Shown: positions 24,387-33,311, counted from the stretch's first letter. The stretch is DNA of 64,000 nucleotides from Frankiaceae bacterium (GCA_035556555.1 DATMES010000035.1:1-64000); one strand, 5' to 3'. Notes: generated by a model not told the origin, from the letters alone. A program made the numbers and translations.

Positions 24387-25912
24387 GGCGCCAGCCCCGT
24401 ACGCCGGGTCAGCAGCCACGTCGGGATCGCCGCGACGCCGATGAGCAGGGCCGCCGACGGCGCCGCCGCCGCGAACGCCCCCGAGCTGGTCTCCGACCAC
24501 ACGCGCGTCGCGAGCGTGTCGAAACCCGTGGGGCGCAGCAGGAGCGTGGCCGGCAGCTCCTTCATGCACGTGAGGAACACCAGTGCCGCGCCCGCCCCGA
24601 CGCCCGGCGCGACGAGCGGCGCCGTGACCCGCCGCAGCGCCCCGAACGGCGCCGTCCCGAGTGACTGCGCGACCTCCTCGAGCCGCGGCGAGGCGTTGAC
24701 CGCGGAGGCGTAGATCGCGGCGACCGCGAGCGGCAGGAACAGCACGACGTACGCGAACACCAGCGTCGGCAGCCGCTGGTAGAGAGCGTTGGCGTAGCGC
24801 GTCGCGAAGAACACCAGCGACAACGCGATGACGATGCCGGGCAGGGCGTGGCCGGCGTACGACGCCCGCTCGGCGAACCGCGCGGACCCGCTGCCCGCGA
24901 ACCGCGCGGCCAGCAGCCCGATCGGCAGCGCCGCCGCCGCGGTGACGACGGCGCCGAGCAGCGAGGCGCCGAGCGACGAGCCCGCCGCGCGCCACGTCTC
25001 GGAGAGGACGGCCGACGACGTGCCCTCGGTGAGCCAGCGCAGCAGCGTCGCGGCCGGGATGCCCAGCGTCACGGTGACGGTCGCCGCGAGGAACGCCACC
25101 GCCGCCCACTTCCAGCGCCCGAGGTCGAGCGGGGCCGCGCGGCGGCGGGTGCCGGAGCCGGCGGCGTAGTAGCGGGCACGTCCGCGCGCGCGGCCCTCGG
25201 CCACGACGAGCACGACCGTGATCGCGACGAGCAGGCAGCCGTAGATCGCAGCGGGCGTGCGGTCGAAGCCGCCCTGGTACGACAGGTAGATCGCCCGCGT
25301 GAACGCCGTGAACCGCAGGATCGACACGGCCCCGAAGTCGCTCAGGGCGTACAGCGCGACGAGCAGCCCGCCCGTCGCGATGGCGGGACGTACCTGCCGC
25401 AGCGTCACCCGGAAGAACACCCGACCGGGCCCCGCGCCGAGCGACCGCGCCGCTTCGCCCTGCGCCGGGTCGAGGCCCGCCAGGGCGGCGGCCACGGGGA
25501 GGTAGACGTACGGGTACGAGTACAGCGTCAGCACCAGCCACGCGCCCCGGAAGCCGGCGAGCCCCGGGTAGCGGGAGACGTAGGCGAAGCCCGCGACGTA
25601 CGTCGGGATCGCCAGCGGCAGAGCGCACGCGACCTGCCAGGCGCGCCGGCCAGGGACGTCGCAGCGGACGGTGAGCCAGGCCAGCGCGACGCCGAGCACG
25701 GTGGCGGCGACGGTGACGGCGACGGCGAGACCGAGGCTGCGGACGACCAGTTCCGCCGTGCGGTCACGGAGCAAGGTGCGCTTGACGAGGTCGAGGCCGC
25801 CGGAGGAGGCGCGGACGCCGAGGTACGCGATCGGCAGCACGGCCGCCACCGCGACGGCCAGCGCGGGGACGGCGAGGACGGCGGGCGGCCGTACCCGGGC
25901 GGCGTTGCTCAG
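24383..25912 (-). CDS. fbpB: Fused two-domain ferric-iron ABC permease (FbpB-like)
   Basis: This ~509-residue membrane protein has about a dozen hydrophobic segments and two BPD-type permease halves. The EAA loops are EAARSLGAGPGRVFFRVTL in the first half and EEVAQSLGTAPFGALRRVTA in the second, each contacting the ATPase. No ATG, GTG or TTG is found at the expected N-terminus. The best start is CTG at 25912, overlapping the upstream stop as CTGA with GAGGTGGG before it, so translation is probably coupled. Fused permeases are usual in FbpB/SfuB-type iron transporters. Confidence 0.82.
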   Translation of the reverse strand: MSNAARVRPPAVLAVPALAVAVAAVLPIAYLGVRASSGGLDLVKRTLLRDRTAELVVRSLGLAVAVTVAATVLGVALAWLTVRCDVPGRRAWQVACALPLAIPTYVAGFAYVSRYPGLAGFRGAWLVLTLYSYPYVYLPVAAALAGLDPAQGEAARSLGAGPGRVFFRVTLRQVRPAIATGGLLVALYALSDFGAVSILRFTAFTRAIYLSYQGGFDRTPAAIYGCLLVAITVVLVVAEGRARGRARYYAAGSGTRRRAAPLDLGRWKWAAVAFLAATVTVTLGIPAATLLRWLTEGTSSAVLSETWRAAGSSLGASLLGAVVTAAAALPIGLLAARFAGSGSARFAERASYAGHALPGIVIALSLVFFATRYANALYQRLPTLVFAYVVLFLPLAVAAIYASAVNASPRLEEVAQSLGTAPFGALRRVTAPLVAPGVGAGAALVFLTCMKELPATLLLRPTGFDTLATRVWSETSSGAFAAAAPSAALLIGVAAIPTWLLTRRTGLAP

Positions 25913-26916
25913 GTGAGACCCACCTCGGCGAGCAGGTCGAGGGTCTCCTTCAACGACGCCAGGTCGCCGAGGTCGATGTCCGGCCCGTCGATGGACTCCA
26001 GCGCCGGCAGCCCCGCCTGCGGCTCCACCCCGTCGACGAGCGGGTACTCCTTCGTCTCGTCCGCGTAGTAGCGCTGCGCCTCGTCGCCGAGCATGTACGA
26101 CACGAACTTCTCCGCCTCCGCGCGCTGGCCGGTGCCCTTGACGATGCCGACGCCGGAGACGTTGACGAGCGCGCCCGGGTCGCCGTCGGCGAAGAAGTGG
26201 TGCTTGGCGTGCACCTTGTCCGCGCCCACCTCGGCGATCTTCTCGTAGAGGTAGTAGTGGTTGACGAGGCCGGCGACGAGCTCGCCGTTGTCGATCGCGT
26301 CGCGGATCTGGATGTTGTTCTCGTAGACCTTGGCGTTCTTCTTGATGCCGGTCAGCCACTCGCGCGTCTTGTCCTCGCCGTGCTCGATCCGCATGGCCGT
26401 GACGAACGCCTGGAACGACGCGTTCGTCGGCGGGATCCCGACCTTGCCGGCCCACTCGGGGCCGGTGAGGTCGAAGACGCTCTTGGGGAGGTCGGTCGCC
26501 TTCAGCACGCGGGGGTCGTAGATGAACACTCGGGCGCGCCCTGACACGCCGACCCACGAGCCGTCGTCGGCGCGGTACTTCTCCGCGACCTTGTCGAGGT
26601 CCGCCTGCGGGATCGTGTCGAGCACGCCCTCCTTGGCGAGCGCGCCGAGCGCGCCGGCGTCCTGCGAGAGGAAGACGTCGGCCTTGCGGTTGCCGCCCTC
26701 CTCGAGGATCTGCGCCGCCAGCTCGGCGCTGCCGCCGTAGCGGACCTCGATCTTGGTGCCCGTCGCCTCGAACTTGTCCAGCAGCGGCTTGATGAGGTTC
26801 TCGGCGCGGCCGGAGTAGACGACGAGCGTGTCACCGCCGCTGCCGGAGCCCGCCGAGCAGGCGGTCATGGCGAGGAGAACGGCGGCGCCGAGGGCGGCGA
26901 GCGTACGGCGCGGCAC
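25909..26916 (-). CDS. fbpA: Iron(III)-binding lipoprotein of ABC transporter (FbpA/FutA-like)
   Basis: A 335-residue substrate-binding lipoprotein with lipobox LLAMTAC at about residues 14-20. The mature part starts TLVVYSGRAENLIKPLL and ends with a region containing AQRYYADETKEYPL. Paired tyrosines (NHYYLYEK and QRYYADETKEY) match the Fe3+-binding tyrosines of FbpA/FutA proteins. ATG 26916 is the start. A candidate IdeR/DtxR box lies 28-46 bases upstream, implying iron repression of the three-gene operon. Confidence 0.9.
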   Translation of the reverse strand: MPRRTLAALGAAVLLAMTACSAGSGSGGDTLVVYSGRAENLIKPLLDKFEATGTKIEVRYGGSAELAAQILEEGGNRKADVFLSQDAGALGALAKEGVLDTIPQADLDKVAEKYRADDGSWVGVSGRARVFIYDPRVLKATDLPKSVFDLTGPEWAGKVGIPPTNASFQAFVTAMRIEHGEDKTREWLTGIKKNAKVYENNIQIRDAIDNGELVAGLVNHYYLYEKIAEVGADKVHAKHHFFADGDPGALVNVSGVGIVKGTGQRAEAEKFVSYMLGDEAQRYYADETKEYPLVDGVEPQAGLPALESIDGPDIDLGDLASLKETLDLLAEVGLT

Positions 26917-26943
26917 GGGCTGCTCCTGGACGGGTAAACGTAC

Positions 26944-26962
26944 TAAGGGAGCCCTAACCTAC
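26944..26962 (-). promoter_or_regulatory. Candidate IdeR/DtxR iron box upstream of the iron transporter
   Basis: TAAGGGAGCCCTAACCTAC on the plus strand matches the 19-bp consensus TTAGGTTAGGCTAACCTAA at 12 positions, with a strong right half (CTAACCTA). It sits where an iron-dependent repressor would block the fbpA promoter. The assignment rests on the match and location only. Confidence 0.5.
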
Positions 26963-27033
26963 CGCTCGCGACGGCTCGCCCTCCAATCCGGAGCCTTGTC
27001 GTTCGTCCCCGTTCGCGGCTATCGTCCCTGGCC

Positions 27034-27168
27034 ATGGAGAACCTCGACGTCCTGTCCCAGACCGAGCTCGCCGCCGTCGTCGGCGCCGTCAACGTGGACA
27101 AGGCGCTGCGCGACAACACCGGCATGTGCGGCTGCGGCATCGTCCCGGAGACGTTCCACACCCACTAG
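27034..27168 (+). CDS. Putative leader-type precursor peptide with CGC core
   Basis: A 44-residue peptide: the leader-like start MENLDVLSQTELAAVVGAV resembles the LSxxELxxVxG pattern of RiPP precursors, and the C-terminal part contains a compact GMCGCGI motif followed by a histidine pair (FHTH). No Sec signal is present. A GC hairpin at 27185-27214 follows directly, so this looks like a short independent transcript. It lies between the iron-uptake operon and a secreted Asp-box protein. No modification genes are nearby. Confidence 0.5.
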   Translation: MENLDVLSQTELAAVVGAVNVDKALRDNTGMCGCGIVPETFHTH

Positions 27169-27184
27169 CCCTTCCGCTCCCCGG

Positions 27185-27214
27185 GAGCCGGACGCCGACC
27201 GCGGCGCCCGGCTC
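27185..27214 (+). terminator. GC hairpin after the CGC peptide gene
   Basis: Arms GAGCCGG (27185-27191) and CCGGCTC (27208-27214) with an internal GCCG/CGGC pairing form a stable stem 16 bases after the peptide stop, followed by TTGTCGTTCC. Typical of a rho-independent-like terminator. Confidence 0.55.
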
Positions 27215-27289
27215 TTGTCGTTCCCCGGGCAGGTCGCGGGGCGGCGGCGTCGAAATCCGGACGCAGACCCGCGATCCCGGAGGAACAAC

Positions 27290-28696
27290 GTGAAGGTCCG
27301 CATCCCCGCCCGGCGTACGCGCCGGACGCTCGCCGTCGTCGCCATCCTGGCGATGCTGCCCGTCGCCATGTCCCAGTCGGGTACGGCAGCCGCGTCCCGC
27401 CGCGCCACGGCACACGGACCCAACGGCAAGGCCGCCAAGGCGCGCTACAGCGCCACGCCGCGGATGTTCACGCTGCAGCACGGCGCGGGCGAGCCGACCC
27501 TGGGCATCACGAAGCAGGGCGAGGTCTTCGTCACGCTCTCCAGCGGCTGCGTGACCTCCTGCACCGGCGAGCCGCAGATGCTCGAGACGGTCAAGCCCGG
27601 CGAGCGCGTGATCTGGGCGTCGAGCGACAAGGGCAGGACCTGGCGCGACGTCAGCCCCGGCGAGCACACCACCGGCGCCAGCCCGCACGCGTTCTCGCTG
27701 GACCCGTACATCCTCGTCGACGAGCACCCCGACGGCGACCGCATCTTCGACATGGACCTCACGCTGGCGTGCGCGATCCTGTCGTACTCCGACGACCGCG
27801 GCGCCAGCTGGATCACCAACCCGCTGGCCTGCGGCGAGCCCGTCAACGACCACCAGACGTTGTTCGCCGGCAAGCCGCGCACGAGCACGACGATCGGCTA
27901 CCCGCACGTCCTGTACTACTGCTTCAACCACCCGGCGATCACCAAGTGCACCAAGTCGATCAACGGCGGCCTGACGTTCGTCCCGACGGCGCAGATCCAG
28001 GCGCCCGCGTGCGGCGGCCTCAACGGCCACGGCATCGTCGGCAGGACCGGCATCGTCTACGTGCCGCTCGGCTCGTGCGGCAAGCCGTCCCTCGCGATCA
28101 GCAAGGACGAGGGCAACACGTGGAACGTCGTCCAGATCCACGACGAGATCACCGCCGACGGTGACCCGAGCGTGGCCGCCGACAAGGCCGGCAACCTCTA
28201 CTACCTCTGGAACGACGGCGTCGACCGCAAGCCGTGGCTGTCCACCTCGACCAACGGCGGCAAGACGTGGAGCAAGCCGGTCATGGTGGCGCCCAAGGGC
28301 GTCGACGAGACCAACCTCGCCACGCTCGCCGTCGGCGCGCCCGGCAAGGTCGCCATCGCGTACTACGGCACGACGAACGCCGACAACAAGAAGCTCGGCT
28401 GGAGCGGCTACATCGCCTCCGGCGTCGACGTGCTGGGCAGCAAGCCGACGTTCTACACGGCGACCGTCAACAACCCGCGGAACCCGCTGAAGATGGGCGA
28501 GTGCGGCACCCGCGGCTCCAACCGCTGCGGCCGCGTCCTCGACTTCATCGACGTGGAGATCGCGCCGGACGGCACGCCGTGGGGCGCGTACGTCGACGCC
28601 TGCCTCGCCACCTGCGAGAAGAGCAAGGAAGAGAGCTACGCCGACAACCTCGGAGTGGTGGGCAACCTCGTCGGCGGCCCGAACCTGATGCGCTAG
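27290..28696 (+). CDS. Secreted sialidase-fold (Asp-box) β-propeller protein
   Basis: This 468-residue protein starts at GTG 27290 behind GGAGGA. A signal peptide (arginine-rich, then LAVVAILAMLPVAMS) is followed by repeated Asp-box turns S-x-D-x-G-x-T-W: SSDKGRTWRDV, YSDDRGASWI, SKDEGNTWNVV and STNGGKTWSKP. That marks a six-bladed sialidase/BNR-type propeller. Several paired cysteines suggest disulphides. The catalytic arginine triad of true sialidases is not obvious, so an enzymatic role is not claimed. Ends just before a strong terminator hairpin. Confidence 0.8.
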   Translation: MKVRIPARRTRRTLAVVAILAMLPVAMSQSGTAAASRRATAHGPNGKAAKARYSATPRMFTLQHGAGEPTLGITKQGEVFVTLSSGCVTSCTGEPQMLETVKPGERVIWASSDKGRTWRDVSPGEHTTGASPHAFSLDPYILVDEHPDGDRIFDMDLTLACAILSYSDDRGASWITNPLACGEPVNDHQTLFAGKPRTSTTIGYPHVLYYCFNHPAITKCTKSINGGLTFVPTAQIQAPACGGLNGHGIVGRTGIVYVPLGSCGKPSLAISKDEGNTWNVVQIHDEITADGDPSVAADKAGNLYYLWNDGVDRKPWLSTSTNGGKTWSKPVMVAPKGVDETNLATLAVGAPGKVAIAYYGTTNADNKKLGWSGYIASGVDVLGSKPTFYTATVNNPRNPLKMGECGTRGSNRCGRVLDFIDVEIAPDGTPWGAYVDACLATCEKSKEESYADNLGVVGNLVGGPNLMR

Positions 28697-28716
28697 CACG
28701 TCGTACGCACTGCGAA

Positions 28717-28750
28717 GAACGCCCGCCGGGGACCGTCCTGGCGGGCGTTC
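28717..28750 (+). terminator. Terminator hairpin after the Asp-box protein
   Basis: Perfect 11-bp arms GAACGCCCGCC (28717-28727) and GGCGGGCGTTC (28740-28750) lie 20 bases past the stop codon at 28696, an ideal rho-independent-type stem without a T tract. Confidence 0.7.
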
Positions 28751-28790
28751 TCGCGTCGGAGGCCTCCCGGTGGGGCTGCCCCTGCCGGAA

Positions 28791-28859
28791 GTTACTGGTG
28801 AGTAGCGACGTCGCCGTTCACCAGTTCGTGCTCGGCCTCTGTCGCTACTCACCAGTAAC
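28791..28859. repeat. 69-bp palindromic repeat, copy 1
   Basis: Two perfect 19-bp arms (GTTACTGGTGAGTAGCGAC at 28791-28809 and its complement at 28841-28859) flank a 31-base centre that contains another CACCAGT. The whole unit recurs inverted at 46774-46842, with three mismatches confined to the centre. It lies in an intergenic gap, like REP/MITE-type elements. Confidence 0.75.
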
Positions 28860-28922
28860 CACGGTCAGGCCGCTCGGGGACCTTCCTGGCGGGCGATCCC
28901 GCGTCCTGGGACGCTCGGCGCC

Positions 28923-29258
28923 ATGACGAGCCCGGCGCGCAACCGTACGGCCGCGTCGCTGCTGCTCGTGGCGGCGGTCGTGCTGCTGGGGGTGGCGTTC
29001 GTCATGGCCTCGAACGACGTGACGGCACGCGACGGCCGGGGCTGCGGCAGCGCGTGGCGGTCGTCGCGCGGCACGCTCTCGGTGACCGGCGAACGCACGC
29101 CGCAGCAGATCGCCGAAGTACGCGTCGCGTGCAAGGCGGCCGGGGACCCTGTGGTCGGCGCGGCCATGGTCGTCGCGACCGCCGGCGCCGCCCTGGTCGT
29201 GGCGAGCGGCGTCGTCGCCGCGACCGCGCGACGTTCGGCACGCAGGAACGTCACCTAG
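28923..29258 (+). CDS. Small two-helix membrane protein
   Basis: A 111-residue protein with two hydrophobic segments (ASLLLVAAVVLLGVAFVMAS at about 11-30 and a second at about 77-100) and a loop between them with two cysteines (GCGSAW, VACKAAG), probably facing outside. Both ends are basic, so the termini are likely cytoplasmic. The family was not recognised. It is followed 48 bases later by a secreted hydrolase gene on the same strand. Confidence 0.65.
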   Translation: MTSPARNRTAASLLLVAAVVLLGVAFVMASNDVTARDGRGCGSAWRSSRGTLSVTGERTPQQIAEVRVACKAAGDPVVGAAMVVATAGAALVVASGVVAATARRSARRNVT

Positions 29259-29306
29259 GCACGGCGAAGCACTGCCGTACCCCCTCCGCACTGCCTAGGA
29301 GCACGC

Positions 29307-31505
29307 ATGCCCCGCGTCCGCCGCCTCCGTACCGGCCTGCTCGCCGCCGGCCTCGTCCTCGCCGCCGTGCCCGCGCTCGGCGCCGCCGAGGAGCCGAAGC
29401 CGCTCACGGCCTGCCCGGACGAGATCGGCGCCGACGAGGACTTCGCGCTCTGCGTCGTCGCCGGCGCCGGCAACGCCGTCGCGGGCGCGCAGGAGCCCGC
29501 GAGCCCGGCGCGCAACGCCGCCCGCGCGGCCACCGACGCGGCGCTGACGGAGCTGGGTCTCTGCGACCCGATCGACCCCGCGGCCTGCCTGCTGCCGTTC
29601 CCCAACGACTTCTTCACGGTCGCCGACGCGACGACCGCCACCGGCCGCCGGGTGAACTTCTCGCCGCTCGCCATGCCGCGCAACGTCGCCGGCAAGCCGA
29701 TGGACCCGACCGAGTGGAACCGCAACGACGGCTTCAGCCCCGGCACGCCGGTCATCACCGTGGTCCCCGGCATCGACGCGGCCAAGACCGGCCTGCCGCC
29801 GATCACCGACCTCGCGCAGTCGCTCGCCCCGGACTCGCCCGTCGTCGTCGTCAACACCAAGACGGGCGCCAGGCACCCGTTCTGGTCGGAGCTCGACGCC
29901 AACCCGACCGGCGGCGAGCAGGCCGCGCTCATCACCCGCCCCGCGGTGAACTTCGACGAGGGCACCCGCTACGTCATCGGCCTCCGCGGCATGCGCGACG
30001 CCGCCGGCAACCTCATCGCGCCGAACGCGACGTTCAAGGCGCGGGCCGACGAGTTCAAGCCGAAGAAGCCGAACCCCGGCAAGGGCAAGGGCCAGGACAA
30101 GCAGGGCGACAAGCTGGCGAAGGACCCGGTCTTCGGGCCGCTGGCCGCGGCGGGCGTGCAGCCGCAGGAGCTGTACCTCGCGTGGACGTTCACGATCGCC
30201 AGCGAGCGCAACCTCACCGAGCGCGTGCTGCACATGCGCGACGACGCGTTCGCGTCGCTGGGTGACGCGAGCCCTGCCTTCACGGCCGAGGTGACCGACC
30301 ACGCCGCGACCGACCGCATCGCGCGCACGGTCACCGGCAAGATCACCGTGCCGAGCTACCTGACGAACGGCGGCCTGCCGGGCTCGCGCCTCAACTACAC
30401 GGGCTCCACCAACGGCCTCCCCACCCGCCTCGGCGGCGTGGCCACGCAGGACGCGACGTACACCTGCAAGATCCCGCGCTCGAGCGGCGTCAACGGCACC
30501 GACCCGGCCGCCGTCACGCCCGCCCGGATGTCGCTCTACGGCCACGGCCTGCTCGGCGGCCAGAGCGAGGTCGGCGCCGGCAACGTCGCCAAGATGGGCG
30601 ACGAGAACAACATCATGTTCTGCGCCACCGACTGGATCGGCATGGCCACCGAGGACGTCCCGAACGTCGCCACGATCCTCGCCGACATGTCGAACTTCCC
30701 GACGCTGCCCGACCGCGCGCAGCAGGGCTTCCTCAACTTCCTGTTCCTCGGCCGCGCCATGAAGAAGGGCTTCGCCAGCAACCCGGCGTTCCAGGGCCCG
30801 GGCGGCACGCCGGCCATCGACACGAGCGACCTGTTCTACGACGGCAACAGCCAGGGCGGGATCATGGGCGGCGCCCTCATGGCGATCGCGCAGGACGTCA
30901 CGCGCGGCGTCCTCGGCGTCCCCGCGATGAACTACTCCACGCTGCTCGACCGCTCGGTGGACTTCGCGACGTACGAGTCGGTGTTCAACGCGTCGTACCC
31001 GAGCGAGCTGGACCGGCAGATCGTGTTCGGCCTGATCCAGATGCTCTGGGACCGCGGCGAGGCCAACGGCTACGCGCACCACATCTCCGGCGACCCGCTC
31101 GCGGGCACGCCCGACCACGCGGTGCTGCTGCACATGGCGTTCGGCGACCACCAGGTGGCGAACGTCGCCGCCGAGGTCGAGGCGCGCACCATCGGCGCGG
31201 GCACGAACGCCGGCTACCTCCCCGCCGGCCGCCACTGGTCGGTCGACCCGGCGTGGGGCATCCCGACGATCGGGACCGGCTGGACCGGGTCGGCGTTCGT
31301 CTACTGGGACTCCGGCTCCGACACCCCGCCGAACGAGAACATCCCGCCGACCGCGGCGACCGTGCGCGGCGACCCGCACAGCGACCCGCGCTCGACGCGG
31401 ATCGCGCGGGACCAGAAGTCGGCGTTCCTGCGGACCGGCGGCATCTTCGTCGACGTCTGCGGCGGCGCCCCCTGCTACGCCCGCCCGCTCTCCCCGGAGG
31501 ACTAG
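29307..31505 (+). CDS. Large secreted α/β-hydrolase-like protein
   Basis: This 732-residue exported protein has a signal peptide (residues 1-26) and ATG 29307 behind TAGGAG. About residues 80-300 form an N-terminal β-rich domain with a charged Lys/Gly linker (PKKPNPGKGKGQDKQGDK). The C-terminal half carries lipase-like landmarks: YGHGLLGG (possible oxyanion loop), the nucleophile elbow DGNSQGG and a late FGDHQV that could supply the histidine. It is therefore a putative secreted esterase or lipase; the acid residue was not located. It converges with the gene at 31502-32095 and overlaps it by four bases. Confidence 0.7.
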   Translation: MPRVRRLRTGLLAAGLVLAAVPALGAAEEPKPLTACPDEIGADEDFALCVVAGAGNAVAGAQEPASPARNAARAATDAALTELGLCDPIDPAACLLPFPNDFFTVADATTATGRRVNFSPLAMPRNVAGKPMDPTEWNRNDGFSPGTPVITVVPGIDAAKTGLPPITDLAQSLAPDSPVVVVNTKTGARHPFWSELDANPTGGEQAALITRPAVNFDEGTRYVIGLRGMRDAAGNLIAPNATFKARADEFKPKKPNPGKGKGQDKQGDKLAKDPVFGPLAAAGVQPQELYLAWTFTIASERNLTERVLHMRDDAFASLGDASPAFTAEVTDHAATDRIARTVTGKITVPSYLTNGGLPGSRLNYTGSTNGLPTRLGGVATQDATYTCKIPRSSGVNGTDPAAVTPARMSLYGHGLLGGQSEVGAGNVAKMGDENNIMFCATDWIGMATEDVPNVATILADMSNFPTLPDRAQQGFLNFLFLGRAMKKGFASNPAFQGPGGTPAIDTSDLFYDGNSQGGIMGGALMAIAQDVTRGVLGVPAMNYSTLLDRSVDFATYESVFNASYPSELDRQIVFGLIQMLWDRGEANGYAHHISGDPLAGTPDHAVLLHMAFGDHQVANVAAEVEARTIGAGTNAGYLPAGRHWSVDPAWGIPTIGTGWTGSAFVYWDSGSDTPPNENIPPTAATVRGDPHSDPRSTRIARDQKSAFLRTGGIFVDVCGGAPCYARPLSPED

Positions 31506-32095
31506 GAGGAGCCGGGGACCCGGTACTTGAAGCCGACGGCGGTCGCGTAGATCGTCATGTTGGTGTTGCCGGCGAAGTACGTCACGCCGATGCAGAGCGG
31601 GTGACCGGTGCCGGCGTGGGGGATCGGCAGCGACTGGCCGGCGAAGTCCAGCTGGACGGTGTCGCGCGCCGGCACCCACAGGTGCAGCATGGTGTAGCGC
31701 GTGTAACCGGCGGTGCCGGGGCCGTTGCAGGGCAACGTTCCCGACGTCCGCACCATCGCCTCGACCAGCACCTCGCCTGCGTTGCCCGGCGTGTCGAACG
31801 GCCCGGCCAGGATCAGCTTGGTCACGGCGAGGCGGGTCGGGCCCACGGTGGAGACGAGCGGGATCCACCCGAACTGGTACCGCTGGTTGGTGGCGTAGAA
31901 CGCGTTCTGCCCGGGGTACGCGCGGTTCTCGACGAGCAGCGCGCCGTTGGTCGACACGCGGGCGCTCTGGCCGGTGAGCTTGTCGACGACGTTGACGAGC
32001 TGGCCGGTGGCGGCGTGCACGCCGACGGGTGCGAGCACGACGGCGGCGCAGCCGGCGGCGACCATCGCGACGACCTGCTTGGACGAGAACCTCAT
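31502..32095 (-). CDS. Secreted protein, unknown function
   Basis: A 197-residue product with a signal peptide (KQVVAMVAAGCAAVVLAPVG, cleavage near HAA). The mature part includes GQLVNVVDKLTGQSARVSTN, a segment common to a family of secreted actinobacterial proteins of unknown function, then a β-rich domain with a cysteine pair. Its 3' end overlaps the convergent hydrolase gene by four bases. Confidence 0.7.
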   Translation of the reverse strand: MRFSSKQVVAMVAAGCAAVVLAPVGVHAATGQLVNVVDKLTGQSARVSTNGALLVENRAYPGQNAFYATNQRYQFGWIPLVSTVGPTRLAVTKLILAGPFDTPGNAGEVLVEAMVRTSGTLPCNGPGTAGYTRYTMLHLWVPARDTVQLDFAGQSLPIPHAGTGHPLCIGVTYFAGNTNMTIYATAVGFKYRVPGSS

Positions 32096-32177
32096 GGTGA
32101 CCCTCCCCGGGTCTCGGCGATGCCACGCAGGCTAGCCAGCCGGGACGCTCCCGCCCAGGGATTCGCGCGAAGCCGGG

Positions 32178-33035
32178 CTACGCCGGGGCGCCCAGGCCGA
32201 GGGCCGCGTGGATCTCGCGGGTCGCGGTCGACTGGTTGAGTGTGTAGAAGTGCAGGCCGGGCGCGCCCTGGGCCAGCAGCTCGTCGCACAGCTCGGTCGC
32301 GATCTCGATGCCGACCCGTCGTACGGAGTCCGGGTCGCCCGCGGCCTCCATCCGCGCCACGTGCTCGGGCGGGACGGCGGCGCCCATGACGGCCATGCGC
32401 GGGATCGACGCGAGCGACGTGACGGGGATGATCCCCGGCAGCACCGGCTTGTCGATGCCGCGCCGCTCGAGGTCGTCGACGAGGCGGAAGTACTCCTCGG
32501 ACTTGAAGAAGAACTGCGTGATCGCGAAGTCGGCGAGCCGCAGCTTCTCCGCCAGCCGGTCGCGGTCGTCCTCCATGGACTCCGACCGGGGATGGCCGAT
32601 CGGGTGGGCGGCGACGCCGATGGAGAAGCCGCCGATCGCCCGCGCCAGCTCCACGAGCTCGATCGCGTGCCGCAGCTCGCCCTCGCCCGCCGACGGGTCG
32701 GTGGGCGGGTCGCCACCGAGCGCGAGGAGGTTCTCCACGCCGGCCTTGCGGAAGTCGACGAGGATCTCGGCCAGCTCGAGCCGCGTGTGCGCCACGCAGA
32801 TGAGGTGCGCCATCGGGTTGAGCGACGTCGTCTTGAGCATGCCCGCCACGAGGTCGTGGGTGCGCTCACGTGAGGACCGGCCGCCGCGGTACGTCACCGA
32901 CACGAACGACGGCTCCAACGGCTCCAGCTCGCGCAGCGTGCGGACGAGCGCCGCGTGCTCCGCGTCGTTCTTGGGCGGGAAGAACTCGAACGAGAACGAC
33001 CGCCCGGCCGCGAGGATCTCCGCCACCTTCGTCAT
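32178..33035 (-). CDS. metF: 5,10-methylenetetrahydrofolate reductase
   Basis: The 285-residue protein matches MetF: SFEFFPPKND at the start, the FAD/folate-region EPSFVSVTYRGG and AHLICVAHTRLELAEIL, LLALGGDPP, then ITQFFFKSEEYFRLVDDLE and PGIIPVTSL in the TIM barrel. It reduces methylene-THF to methyl-THF for methionine synthesis. ATG 33035 begins the conserved sequence; the upstream open frame is not conserved. It is a lone housekeeping gene, transcribed away from the small-peptide array. Confidence 0.92.
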   Translation of the reverse strand: MTKVAEILAAGRSFSFEFFPPKNDAEHAALVRTLRELEPLEPSFVSVTYRGGRSSRERTHDLVAGMLKTTSLNPMAHLICVAHTRLELAEILVDFRKAGVENLLALGGDPPTDPSAGEGELRHAIELVELARAIGGFSIGVAAHPIGHPRSESMEDDRDRLAEKLRLADFAITQFFFKSEEYFRLVDDLERRGIDKPVLPGIIPVTSLASIPRMAVMGAAVPPEHVARMEAAGDPDSVRRVGIEIATELCDELLAQGAPGLHFYTLNQSTATREIHAALGLGAPA

Positions 33036-33123
33036 GGACGGAAGGCTACCGGCAGGAACAGGGGACCTCCGCGCCGAACGCTCGCAACGCCCGGCGTCCC
33101 CCCTCCGCCCGGAAGGACCCACC

Positions 33124-33288
33124 ATGCGCGTCCGTCTCCTGCTCGCCGCTCTCGTCGCGGCGGCGGCCGTGCCCGTCGCCTCGGCGCCGGCGCACGCGTT
33201 CAACTGCAACGACGAGCTGTTCCCCGAGGTCTGCGCGACGTACTACTTCGCGTGCTCGACCGCGCGTACTTGCGGCCTGTTCGGCTAG
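33124..33288 (+). CDS. Small Sec-exported four-cysteine peptide, array member 1
   Basis: A 54-residue product: a 25-residue signal peptide ending APAHA, then a 29-residue mature part FNCNDELFPEVCATYYFACS with a fourth cysteine in TCGLFG. Spacing is C-x8-C-x6-C-x5-C. ATG 33124 follows a GGAAGGA site. It is the first of four back-to-back genes sharing this plan; no known toxin, pheromone or hydrophobin family was recognised. Confidence 0.7.
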   Translation: MRVRLLLAALVAAAAVPVASAPAHAFNCNDELFPEVCATYYFACSTARTCGLFG

Positions 33289-33311
33289 CAGCCACCCCGA
33301 AAGGAACCCCT

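Noticed and set aside
27290-28696. True sialidase
   Set aside because: Asp-boxes show the fold, but the catalytic arginine triad and tyrosine were not identified, so only a propeller is claimed.
29295-32126. 943-codon minus-strand frame opposite the secreted hydrolase
   Set aside because: Composition is typical of antisense shadow; the plus-strand protein has signal peptide and hydrolase motifs.
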